Assembly (NCBI GenBank): GCA_003243425.1
Contig: QFQP01000010.1
Coordinates: 137,213 to 201,212 of the forward strand
Origin: Archangium gephyra
GTDB taxonomy: Bacteria > Myxococcota > Myxococcia > Myxococcales > Myxococcaceae
Reading direction: 5' to 3'
DNA: 64,000 nt
The notes beneath the pieces are model-generated. The model searched no databases and had not been told where the DNA came from. It saw only the letters and a list, made by a program, of their open reading frames with translations. The position numbers and the translations under genes were made by a program. Positions 24,809-32,362 of this stretch are shown one piece after another (position 1 is the first letter of the stretch; each line of letters starts with the position of its first letter).

Positions 24809-25441
24809 TCAGGCACGGTCCTGGTAGAAATGATCAATCGCGCTGCGCAGGCTCAACCGCGCGCGATGGAGCCGGCTCTTCACCGCAGGCACGGTGATGC
24901 CGGTGAGTTCGGCGATCTCCTCGTAGGACATGCCCTCGAGGTCGCGCAGCACGAAGACCTCACGGTAGTCGTCACCGAGTTTCGACGCGGCGGCTTCGAT
25001 GGCGTCGCGCAGCTCGTGGTTGATGGCCTGTTCTTCGACGTTTCCCACGTCGGCCACTTCGTCCATCAGGCTGCCGCGCTCGTTGAAGGTCGGCTCGTCG
25101 AGCGGTGACTCGACCTGGCCCACGACCTTGCGGTGACGCAGGCGCATGAGCGCGTGGTTGGCGGCAATGCGCAACACCCACGACCCGAACTGCGCGTCGC
25201 CGCGGAAGTTGGCGAGGTTGCGGTACGCCGAGATGAAGGTCTCCTGCAGCACCTCGGCGGCGTCGTCTTCGGAGTTCAGCATGCGCAGCGCCAGCCCGTA
25301 GATGCGCCCGCGGTGCCGCTCGACCAGCGCCTCGAAGGCCGTCGGCTCACCACCCGCTGCGCGCGCAACGAGCTCGCTGTCGTCAGACGGAATCAAGGGC
25401 GCGGCACCGTGAACCTTCTGACGCGGGGGGTCAAGCAGCAT
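24809..25441 (-). CDS. RpoE-like ECF sigma factor
   Basis: 210 residues from the ATG at 25441 (MLLDPPRQKVHGAAPLIPSD); a longer frame to 25537 overlaps the DNA-glycosylase gene. Region 2: LVERHRGRIYGLALRMLNSE, DDAAEVLQETFISAYRNL, FGSWVLRIAANHALMRLR. A linker contains EVADVGNVEEQ. Region 4: LPDDYREV-like LGDDYREVFVLRDLEGMSYE and the helix ITVPAVKSRLHRARLSLRS. It is the standard size for group IV sigma factors. The zinc-finger anti-sigma follows downstream. Confidence 0.94.
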   Translation of the reverse strand: MLLDPPRQKVHGAAPLIPSDDSELVARAAGGEPTAFEALVERHRGRIYGLALRMLNSEDDAAEVLQETFISAYRNLANFRGDAQFGSWVLRIAANHALMRLRHRKVVGQVESPLDEPTFNERGSLMDEVADVGNVEEQAINHELRDAIEAAASKLGDDYREVFVLRDLEGMSYEEIAELTGITVPAVKSRLHRARLSLRSAIDHFYQDRA

Positions 25442-25476
25442 GACGGTGTGCCGGTGAGTCGAAGCGACGGCTGGTT

Positions 25477-26028
25477 TCACTTTCCACTGACGAATCGCGA
25501 ACGGAGGTCGACGAAACGCAGCGGCGCGTCGACCCATTCCCCCGCGTAGTCGATGCCGATGCGCGGCCCGGCGCCGATGTGACGCGGTGGAACCTTCGGA
25601 CCCTTCGCGAGGAAGAGCGGGCCTTCATGAAGCGGTCTGGCGTTGTGCGTCTTCAGCGAGAGCCCGAGCGCCTTCGTGAGCCGCCCCGGGCCGTCGGTGC
25701 GCGCGTGGTCGAGCCCGCTGACCGGTTCGAGGGCACGGATCAACACCGCCGCGCCGTTGCCGGTGACCACGTTGAGACACAGGTGCATGCCGTAGATGAG
25801 GTACACGTACGCGTGGTGCGCCGGGCCGAACATCACTTCGGTGCGCGGTGTGCGGCCCTTCGCCGAGTGACACGCGAGGTCGCCGGGCCCGAGGTAGGCC
25901 TCGGTCTCGACGATGCGGCCGACGCGGGGCACGCCGTCGACCACGTGCACGAGGTGCTGACCCAGCAGCGCTCGCGCGACGCGGGCGGTGTCTCGCGTCG
26001 AGAAAGCTGGAGGCAGCGGCTCCCACAT
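25477..26028 (-). CDS. mpg: DNA-3-methyladenine glycosylase (Mpg/AAG family)
   Basis: 183 residues. AAG-family fold: VARALLGQHLVHV, the catalytic Glu in GRIVETEAYLGPGDLACHSA, TPRTEVMFGPAHHAYVYLIY and GMHLCLNVVT with the base-flipping Tyr region, and a late GPGRLTKALGLS that binds DNA. Length is usual for bacterial members. It excises alkylated purines such as 3-methyladenine and starts base-excision repair in the cytoplasm. The sigma gene lies 35 bp downstream. The plus-strand gene upstream is divergent, with 66 bp between start codons. Confidence 0.93.
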   Translation of the reverse strand: MWEPLPPAFSTRDTARVARALLGQHLVHVVDGVPRVGRIVETEAYLGPGDLACHSAKGRTPRTEVMFGPAHHAYVYLIYGMHLCLNVVTGNGAAVLIRALEPVSGLDHARTDGPGRLTKALGLSLKTHNARPLHEGPLFLAKGPKVPPRHIGAGPRIGIDYAGEWVDAPLRFVDLRSRFVSGK

Positions 26029-26094
26029 GCGCGCGGGCTTTAGCGTGAGCGAAGGGCCGAACGCCGCCGCCTGATTGACCTAGGGTTCGTGCGC

Positions 26095-26496
26095 ATGGCG
26101 ACCAGGAAGAAGAAGACGTCGGCGGCAGACGAGCTGCGTGCGTTCGGCCTCGAGTACCCGGGCGCGCACCTGAAGAGCCCGTGGCCCGGGCACAAGGACC
26201 TCGCGGTGAAGGACAAGACGTTCGCCTACCTCAGCGTCGACGGCGAGCCGTTCTCCATCTCGTGCAAGTTGCCGGCTTCGTCGGTGATGGCGTTGACGCT
26301 GCCGTTCACTTCGCCCACCGAATACGGGCTGGGAAAGAGCGGCTGGGTGACGGCGAAGTTCGACGACGGTGAGGCCGTGCCGCTCGAGCTGTTCAAACAG
26401 TGGATCGACGAGAGCTACCGCGCGCAGGCGCCCAGCAAGCTGGTGGCGGCGCGTGACGGAGCGACTGCGCCGAAGACGAAGAAGCCCGGGCGCTGA
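26095..26496 (+). CDS. MmcQ/YjbR-family protein
   Basis: 133 residues from the ATG at 26095 (a GTG at 26089 adds two residues). The fold signature is visible: YPGAHLKSPWPGHKDLAVKD, FAYLSVDGEPFSISCKLP, the cis-type PTEYGLGKSGWVTAKFDDG and a basic Lys/Arg-rich tail (KTKKPGR). It is a small cytoplasmic CyaY-like or double-wing DNA-binding-like fold of unknown function. The tail suggests nucleic-acid contact. The stop is 1 nt from the convergent gene's stop. Confidence 0.85.
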   Translation: MATRKKKTSAADELRAFGLEYPGAHLKSPWPGHKDLAVKDKTFAYLSVDGEPFSISCKLPASSVMALTLPFTSPTEYGLGKSGWVTAKFDDGEAVPLELFKQWIDESYRAQAPSKLVAARDGATAPKTKKPGR

Positions 26497-26497
26497 G

Positions 26498-27196
26498 TCA
26501 CCTGCGCAGGACCTGCACCTTCAACGTCTCGCTCGCAGGTCTGTCTTTCGGGCGTGTCCACGACGCGCGGAGCAGCCCGCGCTCCTTCGTGTTGCCTGTG
26601 CACTGAAGAAACGCCTCGCCCCGGCACGCGTCGACGGTGAGCAGCTCGCAGCGCTGCCACTTCCGCTCCCTGGCCACGCGCTTCTTCACCTCGGCCTCGC
26701 AGCGGGCGATGCGCTTCTGCTCGCTGTCGACGAACTGCCGGTGCGCCGCCTCGCGCCGGGCGGCCGCTTCTTCCGGCGTCTCGCCCACGCGCGAAATCAC
26801 GCCGTAGCCGGCGCCCATCGACGAGCACTCCATCGACGCTTCGACTTCGCTGCTGGGCCCCTCCTCGTGGGAATACGGCAGCCCCGGTCGGGCCCCGTTC
26901 ACGCCGAAGCCGGTGGGCTCGGGCTCCCCGTCGAACTCGGGGCGCAGCGTGACCGTCATGCGGCCATAGCCGTCACAGCTGCCGACGCCTTCCCCGTCGC
27001 GGCACAGCTTGAAGCCCTCAGCGCACTTCGCGCCTTCGAGGAACTTCGGCACGAAACAGCGCTCGTTCGAGGCCTCGTCGGGCACGGGAATGGGGCCGCG
27101 TTTCCTGGCCGTCACCTTCGCGGCCTCCGCGCGCACGAGCACGTCGTCGGCGAACGCAGACACTGAGAACACGGTCAGCAGCAACACGTAACGCAT
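26498..27196 (-). CDS. Secreted Cys-containing protein, unknown function
   Basis: 232 residues from the ATG at 27196 (MRYVLLLTVFSVSAFADDVL); a frame to 27256 adds an unlikely basic leader. Signal peptide cleavable after residue 15. The mature part has eight or more Cys in pairs (ERCFVPKFLEGAKCAEGFKL then CRDGEGVGSC), a helical charged middle (EEAAARREAAHRQFVDSEQK) and a C-terminal beta region with CRGEAFLQCTGN. It is probably a disulfide-rich periplasmic or extracellular protein. Family not recognised. Confidence 0.7.
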   Translation of the reverse strand: MRYVLLLTVFSVSAFADDVLVRAEAAKVTARKRGPIPVPDEASNERCFVPKFLEGAKCAEGFKLCRDGEGVGSCDGYGRMTVTLRPEFDGEPEPTGFGVNGARPGLPYSHEEGPSSEVEASMECSSMGAGYGVISRVGETPEEAAARREAAHRQFVDSEQKRIARCEAEVKKRVARERKWQRCELLTVDACRGEAFLQCTGNTKERGLLRASWTRPKDRPASETLKVQVLRR

Positions 27197-27270
27197 GCCC
27201 GCAAGACACCACAGAAGCGCCGCTTGTTTCGTGCGTGGGGCACGGTGCTCAAGCATGCTGCGCGACTTCC

Positions 27271-28788
27271 ATGGCCTCTCCGCAGCGTGTTTCGGGTCTG
27301 TTGTTGCCGGTCTTCTCTCTCCGCAGCGCGAATGACGTGGGCGTGGGCGACTTCGAAGGCTTCGAAAACCTCTTCGGGTGGATGCGCCAGGCCTCGCAGC
27401 GCGTGTTGATGGTGCTGCCGTTGCTGCCGACGACGCCGGGTGACCCGAGCCCGTACTCGACGCGCTCGGCGTTCGGGTTGAACCCGCTCTTCATTCACCT
27501 CGGCTGGCTGCCGGAGGGCGTGCAGTTCACCGACGCGGAAAAGAAGGCCATCGACGAAGCGCGCCGGTCGCCGAGCGTTCGCTACGACCTCGTGTTCCCG
27601 GTGAAGACCGCCGCACTGCAGCGGGCGTTCGACGCGTTCGAACGACACGGCAGCGACGAGTTCGAGACGTGGCGCGCTTCACAGCGCGAGTGGCTCGACG
27701 GTTACGCGCTGTATTCGACGCTGTCCGAGAAGTTCGAGGCCAGGCCCTGGTGGGAATGGCCGGAGCCGCTCAAGAACCGTGACCCCGGCGCGCTCGAAGC
27801 GGCGCTCCAGGAGCACGGCAGGCGCGTTCGCTACCACCAGTGGTTGCAGTGGGTGGCCGACGGTCAGTGGCGGCGGGTTCGTGCGCAGGCGCACGCGCAC
27901 GGCATTCAGCTGTGCGGTGACGAGCCGTTCATCATCGGGCAGGACTCTGCGGACTGCTGGTGCTTCCCGCAGTACCTGCGTCGCGACGCGCGGCTCGGCG
28001 TTCCTCCCGACGACTTCTCGGCCGACGGTCAAGACTGGGGCCTGCCGTGGTTCGACTTCGACGCCCTCGGCAGGGACAACGACACCTGGCTCAAGCGTCG
28101 CGCGAAGCACGCCGCGGCGACCTACGACCTGCGCCGCGTCGACCACGCCATCGGGTATTTCCGTCAGTACATCCGCGACGCACAGGCGCCCAGGGGCCGC
28201 TTCGTGCCGGATCAAGAGGCTGATCAACGCGCGCGCGGTGAGAAGAACTTCAAGCTGCTGTCGGAAGGCACCAGCATCGTCGCTGAAGATCTCGGCGTGA
28301 TTCCCCGCTTCGCGCGTGACGTGCTCGCGCAGCTGGGGCTGCCCGGCTACCAGGTGATGCGCTGGTCGCGCGAAGACGGCGTGTACCGCGACCCGCGGCA
28401 CTACCCGGAGATCTCGCTCGTCACCACGGGCACGCACGACACCGAGGCGCTGCGCAGCTGGTGGGAAGGCGCGCAGGACTGGGAGCGCGAGACGGTGTGC
28501 CGCGTGTGGCCCGAGTTGAACGGCCTGCAACCGGCTCCGAAGGAGTGGAGCTTCGAGGTGCACGAGGCGCTGTTGCGCGCGGCGATGAACTCGCAGTCGT
28601 ACCTCGCCATCTTCCCCTGGCAGGACGTGTTCGGTGAAACCGAGCGCACCAACCTGCCCGGCACCATGGGCCCGCAGAACTGGAGCTACCGCATCAAGCC
28701 CGAGGTGCAGGCGCTGAGCGCCGACGAGAACCTGCAGCGCACGGCGAACTGGCTCACGCGGCTTTCGCATGAAGCGCGGCGCGCGTAG
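27271..28788 (+). CDS. malQ: 4-alpha-glucanotransferase (amylomaltase, GH77)
   Basis: 505 residues from the ATG at 27271 (MASPQRVSGLLLPVFSLRS). GH77 landmarks: LPLLPTTPGDPSPYSTRSAF at the donor site, the nucleophile Asp in RRVDHAIGYFRQYI, the acid/base Glu in IVAEDLGVIPRF, and the third carboxylate in GTHDTEALRSWW. A later PGTMGPQNWSYRI is the C-terminal substrate loop. It transfers alpha-1,4-glucan segments in maltodextrin and glycogen metabolism, in the cytoplasm. The 74-bp divergent gap upstream presumably holds its promoter; no ribosome site is clear. Confidence 0.95.
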   Translation: MASPQRVSGLLLPVFSLRSANDVGVGDFEGFENLFGWMRQASQRVLMVLPLLPTTPGDPSPYSTRSAFGLNPLFIHLGWLPEGVQFTDAEKKAIDEARRSPSVRYDLVFPVKTAALQRAFDAFERHGSDEFETWRASQREWLDGYALYSTLSEKFEARPWWEWPEPLKNRDPGALEAALQEHGRRVRYHQWLQWVADGQWRRVRAQAHAHGIQLCGDEPFIIGQDSADCWCFPQYLRRDARLGVPPDDFSADGQDWGLPWFDFDALGRDNDTWLKRRAKHAAATYDLRRVDHAIGYFRQYIRDAQAPRGRFVPDQEADQRARGEKNFKLLSEGTSIVAEDLGVIPRFARDVLAQLGLPGYQVMRWSREDGVYRDPRHYPEISLVTTGTHDTEALRSWWEGAQDWERETVCRVWPELNGLQPAPKEWSFEVHEALLRAAMNSQSYLAIFPWQDVFGETERTNLPGTMGPQNWSYRIKPEVQALSADENLQRTANWLTRLSHEARRA

Positions 28789-28835
28789 GCCCGGGGCCCA
28801 CACATCCACGTCGGTGTTCCTGACGTAGCGGTGAA

Positions 28836-30072
28836 GTGGTGCCATGGAGTCGTGCACTGAGTGACACCGACGCTGCCTGGCGCGCCCACGCCCAGACAGA
28901 ACGCGAACGCAACGCGCTGTGGGTCGCGGCGATTCGTGCGAGCGGTGTGCTGCTCCTGCTGGCGATCTCCGCGTACCAGGGCCTGGTGGTGGGCCTCGAA
29001 GACTGGCGCGCGAACCTGCCCATCTTCGGCGTGTACGGGGCGCTCGCGGCGGTGTTGTGGCTGCTGGTGTGGCGCGTGCCGATGCTCCGTTCACCTGCGG
29101 GCGTGGCGGTGGCCGTCGTCGACGTGCCGATGTTGTTCTGGCTGCAGTGGGAAGGCGTTCCGGTCTCTTTTTCTCCGGGCGCGGCGGCCACGGTGACCGC
29201 GCTGGCCTACGCGCTGTGCGTGCTGCTGGCGCTGATGACGCTGACCGCGCGCTACGTGTGGCTGGTGACCGTGGTGTCGATGGCCGGCTCGTACCTGCTG
29301 TTGCGGCACGCGGGGCTGTCGGTGGTGAGCTCGTGCGTCGCCCCGTTGCTGTTGGCGCGGACCGGTGCGGCGTCGCACTACCTGCTCGGGCGCGTGCTGG
29401 CGCTGTTGCAGCGTGTGGCGGCGGAAGCTGCGAGCCGCGAGAAGCTCGGCCGTTACTTCTCACCGAACGTGGTGCAGCGGCTGCTCGAGACCGAAGGTGT
29501 GCGCGCGCCCGAGTCGCGGCAGGTGACGGTGTTGTTCAGCGACATCCGAGACTTCACGGCGATGTCCGAGGTGCTGACGCCCACGCAGGTGGTGCAGATG
29601 CTCAACGAGTACCACTCGGTGATGGTGGAGCTGGTCTTCGCGCACGGCGGCACGCTCGACAAGTTCATGGGCGACGGGCTGATGGCCTACTTCGGCGCGC
29701 CGTTCACCGACGAGCAGCACGCGACGAACGCGGTGCAGTGCGCGAAGGAGATGCTCACCGCGCTGGCGGGGTTGAACGTGCTGCGCGTGGGCCGTGGCGA
29801 GCCGGCGCTGCGCATCGGCATCGGCGTGCACTCGGGGCGACGTGGTGCTGGGCAACGTGGGCAGCGCGACGCGGCGGCTCGAGTACACGGCCATTGGTGA
29901 CACCGTGAATCTGGCGAGCCGGTTGGAATCGCTGACCAAGACCGTGGGGCGGCCGCTGCTGGTCTCGAAGCAGACGCGCGAACGCGTCGGTGAGGCGTGC
30001 GGGTTCGAGGCGCTGGAACCGGTGATGGTGAAGGGCAAGGCCGAGCCGGTGGCGCTGTTTGCCGTGAAGTAG
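28836..30072 (+). pseudogene. Membrane class III adenylate/guanylate cyclase, frameshifted
   Basis: Two frames together make one protein. The first, 28836-29834 or so (GTG start), encodes about six hydrophobic segments (for example YALCVLLALMTLTARYVWLV), then the cyclase catalytic domain: VTVLFSDIRDFTAMSEVL, KFMGDGLMAYFGAPF and RIGIGVHSG. The rest, DVVLGNVGSATRRLEYTAIG then DTVNLASRLESLTK, continues in the +1 frame to 30072. A surplus G in the GGGG at 29834-29837 breaks the frame. Without repair, the product ends at 29900 with a non-homologous tail lacking the Asn/Arg transition-state residues of the last segment. It could be a real mutation or a homopolymer sequencing error. The malQ gene precedes it by 47 bp. 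Confidence 0.88.
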
Positions 30073-30123
30073 CGCCAGCGCGGTGCAACGGATTGGGAAC
30101 GTCCGTGCCGCAAAGTGACACAC

Positions 30124-30171
30124 AGCGTTATCAGCAGAACGAAACCCCCGGTTCCTGCTGTAGAAAACGCT
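30124..30171 (+). promoter_or_regulatory. Nested inverted repeats just before the tamA-like start
   Basis: AGCGTT (30124-30129) can pair with AACGCT (30166-30171), and within it CAGCAG (30132-30137) with CTGCTG (30155-30160), giving a two-part stem. The 3' strand ends 1 nt before the GTG at 30173. No Shine-Dalgarno is seen. The stem may control access to the start. The rest of this 100-bp gap shows nothing further. Confidence 0.4.
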
Positions 30172-30172
30172 C

Positions 30173-32362
30173 GTGTCACGGCCGCTCGCGCTCCTCATTC
30201 TCACGCTCGTGTGCGCCGGCTGTGTCACCGCGCCACCCACACCTGACGCGCGCAAGGTCGACGACTTCGAAATCGAAGGCACGAAGGAGCTCAGCGAGAG
30301 CGACGTCAAATCGAAGATCGTCACCACTGAATCGCCGTGGCTCTCGTACATCGCGCCGTGGATGTCGTCGCCGCAGTGGTTCGACCCGCTGGCGTGGCAG
30401 GCCGACCTGCGCCGCATTCAGCGGTACTACGAGGCCAACGGCTACTACCAGGCGCGCGTCCTCGAAGACGAGATCACCGAGGTCGGCAAGGACAAGGTGA
30501 AGCTGCTGGTGAAGCTGCGCGAAGGCGAACCGGCGCGCGTCGACACCCTGACCATTCTCGGCCTCGAGGCGTTGCCCGAAGACATGCAGGAAGAAGTCAC
30601 GCGCCGGCTGCCGCTGGAGCGGGGCGACATCTTCCTCGAGGACAGCTGGGCGCGCGCCAAACAGCTGCTCGGAGTTCGGCTGCGCGAGTTCGGCTTCGCC
30701 GAGGTGCTGGTCGCCGGTGAAGCGCTGGTCGACGCCGAGAACGCGCGCGTCGACCTCAAGCTGACCATCGAGACCGGGCCCCGCTACAAAATCGGCAAGA
30801 CCTTCGTGGCCACCGACCCCGGCGCGCAGGTGCCCGCGAAGCTCATCGCCGACACGGCCTCACCCGAGCTGGTGCCGGGCGACTGGTTCTCGGAGAGCGC
30901 GCTCAACCGCGCCCAGTCGCGCGTGTTCCAGATGGGCGTGTTCGCCGGGGTGAAGGTGAACCGTGGCCTGCCCGACCGCGCGAACCAGACGGTGCCCATC
31001 GTCATCGACACGCGCGAAGCGGCGTTCAAGAGCATCCGCCTCGGCGTGGGTCTGGGTGGCGACCTCATTCGTCAGGAGGCGCACCTCATCGGTGAGTTCA
31101 CCAACCGCAACCTCGGCTTCTCGAGCCTCTTCAACAAGGAGCAGATTCTCGACCGGCTCACCTTGAAGGCGAAGCTGGGCATCGCCTTCGTGCCCAACGT
31201 CATCGACGTGGCGCGCTCGCTGCCGACGGCGAAGTGGGGCCCCATCTGGTCGCTCAACGTCGAATACGAGGTGCCGCGCATCTTCCAGATCCGCACGTTG
31301 TCGCTGCAGACCAACGTGGAGATCCTGCGCTTGCTCGACAACGCGTTCGACTACGACGCGCTCGAGCCGAAGTTCGGCTTCGTGTGGCGCCCGACGACGG
31401 ACGTCACCATCTTCCCCAGCATCAACGCCAACATCTTCCTGCTGCGCACCGAGTTCTCGCTGCTCGAGACCGGCAACGTCGACGCGCTCGGCTGCCCGGT
31501 GCAGCCCAACCTCTGCGTGGTCGGCTTCCTCGACCTGATGGCCGAGTGGGACCGGCGCGACAACCGCAACGAAGCGCGTGAAGGCTTCTACGCGGCGATG
31601 AACATCTCGGGCGGCGTGGCGCAGACGCAGCGCGTGAGCCCCTTCATTCGCATCACCCCCGAGGTGCGCGGCTACTTGAGCTTCGGCATCGAGAAGCGGG
31701 TGACGCTCGCGGGCCGCATCAAGGCGGGCTCCATCTTCGCGCCCGACAACGACACGCCCATCGTCATGCGCTACTTCTCGGGCGGCTCGGGCATGCGCGG
31801 CTTCCAGCAGCGCCGGCTCTCGCCCCTGCGCGCGGTGCCCACCACGCAGCTCATCGAAGACCCCACGTGCGCCGGTCAGTTCGGCTGTCGCCTCATTCCC
31901 AACCCTGACCCTTCGGTGGGCGCGGCGCGCGGCAAGACCTTACCTGTCGGTGGCAGCGGGCTCCTGGAGGCGTCGGTGGAGCTGCGCTGGGCCGTCACTG
32001 AGGACTGGGTGCTCGCTTTGTTCAACGACTGGGGTGCCGTCAGCGTCGACACACTCTTCGCGCCCGGTCAGGACCTGCTGGCCACGCTCTACACGGCGGT
32101 CGGGTTCGGCGTGCGCTACCGCACCCCGCTCGGCCCGATTCGTGTCGACCTCGCGTTCCGCATTCCCGTGGTCGGCGGCCCGCAGGTGGTCGACCCCGGC
32201 AACACCACCGCGTTCCAGAGCCAGCCCGGCTGCTTCTTCGGCGCGGGCTCGGGCCAGCTGTACTGGGACTCGATGACCTACGCGCCCACGCCGACGCCGA
32301 TGCAGGCCGGCATGCCCGACAACCTGTGCAGCGCGCACCTGTCCATCGGTGAGGCGTTCTGA
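30173..32362 (+). CDS. tamA: Omp85-family outer-membrane assembly protein (TamA/BamA-like)
   Basis: 729 residues. The N-terminus ends in a lipobox-like TLVCAGC at Cys16, unusual for this family. It is followed by POTRA-like repeats (VDDFEIEGTKELSESDVKSK; YYEANGYYQARVLEDEITEV; ARVDTLTILGLEALP; YKIGKTFVATDPG). The C-terminal Bac_surface_Ag barrel has the loop-6-like GMRGFQQRRLSPLR and the long last strands ending in GEAF. The TamB-like gene overlaps by one base (TGATG), strong support for a TAM-like pair that assembles outer-membrane proteins or trafficks lipids. The start is the GTG at 30173, without a ribosome site. Confidence 0.88.
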   Translation: MSRPLALLILTLVCAGCVTAPPTPDARKVDDFEIEGTKELSESDVKSKIVTTESPWLSYIAPWMSSPQWFDPLAWQADLRRIQRYYEANGYYQARVLEDEITEVGKDKVKLLVKLREGEPARVDTLTILGLEALPEDMQEEVTRRLPLERGDIFLEDSWARAKQLLGVRLREFGFAEVLVAGEALVDAENARVDLKLTIETGPRYKIGKTFVATDPGAQVPAKLIADTASPELVPGDWFSESALNRAQSRVFQMGVFAGVKVNRGLPDRANQTVPIVIDTREAAFKSIRLGVGLGGDLIRQEAHLIGEFTNRNLGFSSLFNKEQILDRLTLKAKLGIAFVPNVIDVARSLPTAKWGPIWSLNVEYEVPRIFQIRTLSLQTNVEILRLLDNAFDYDALEPKFGFVWRPTTDVTIFPSINANIFLLRTEFSLLETGNVDALGCPVQPNLCVVGFLDLMAEWDRRDNRNEAREGFYAAMNISGGVAQTQRVSPFIRITPEVRGYLSFGIEKRVTLAGRIKAGSIFAPDNDTPIVMRYFSGGSGMRGFQQRRLSPLRAVPTTQLIEDPTCAGQFGCRLIPNPDPSVGAARGKTLPVGGSGLLEASVELRWAVTEDWVLALFNDWGAVSVDTLFAPGQDLLATLYTAVGFGVRYRTPLGPIRVDLAFRIPVVGGPQVVDPGNTTAFQSQPGCFFGAGSGQLYWDSMTYAPTPTPMQAGMPDNLCSAHLSIGEAF

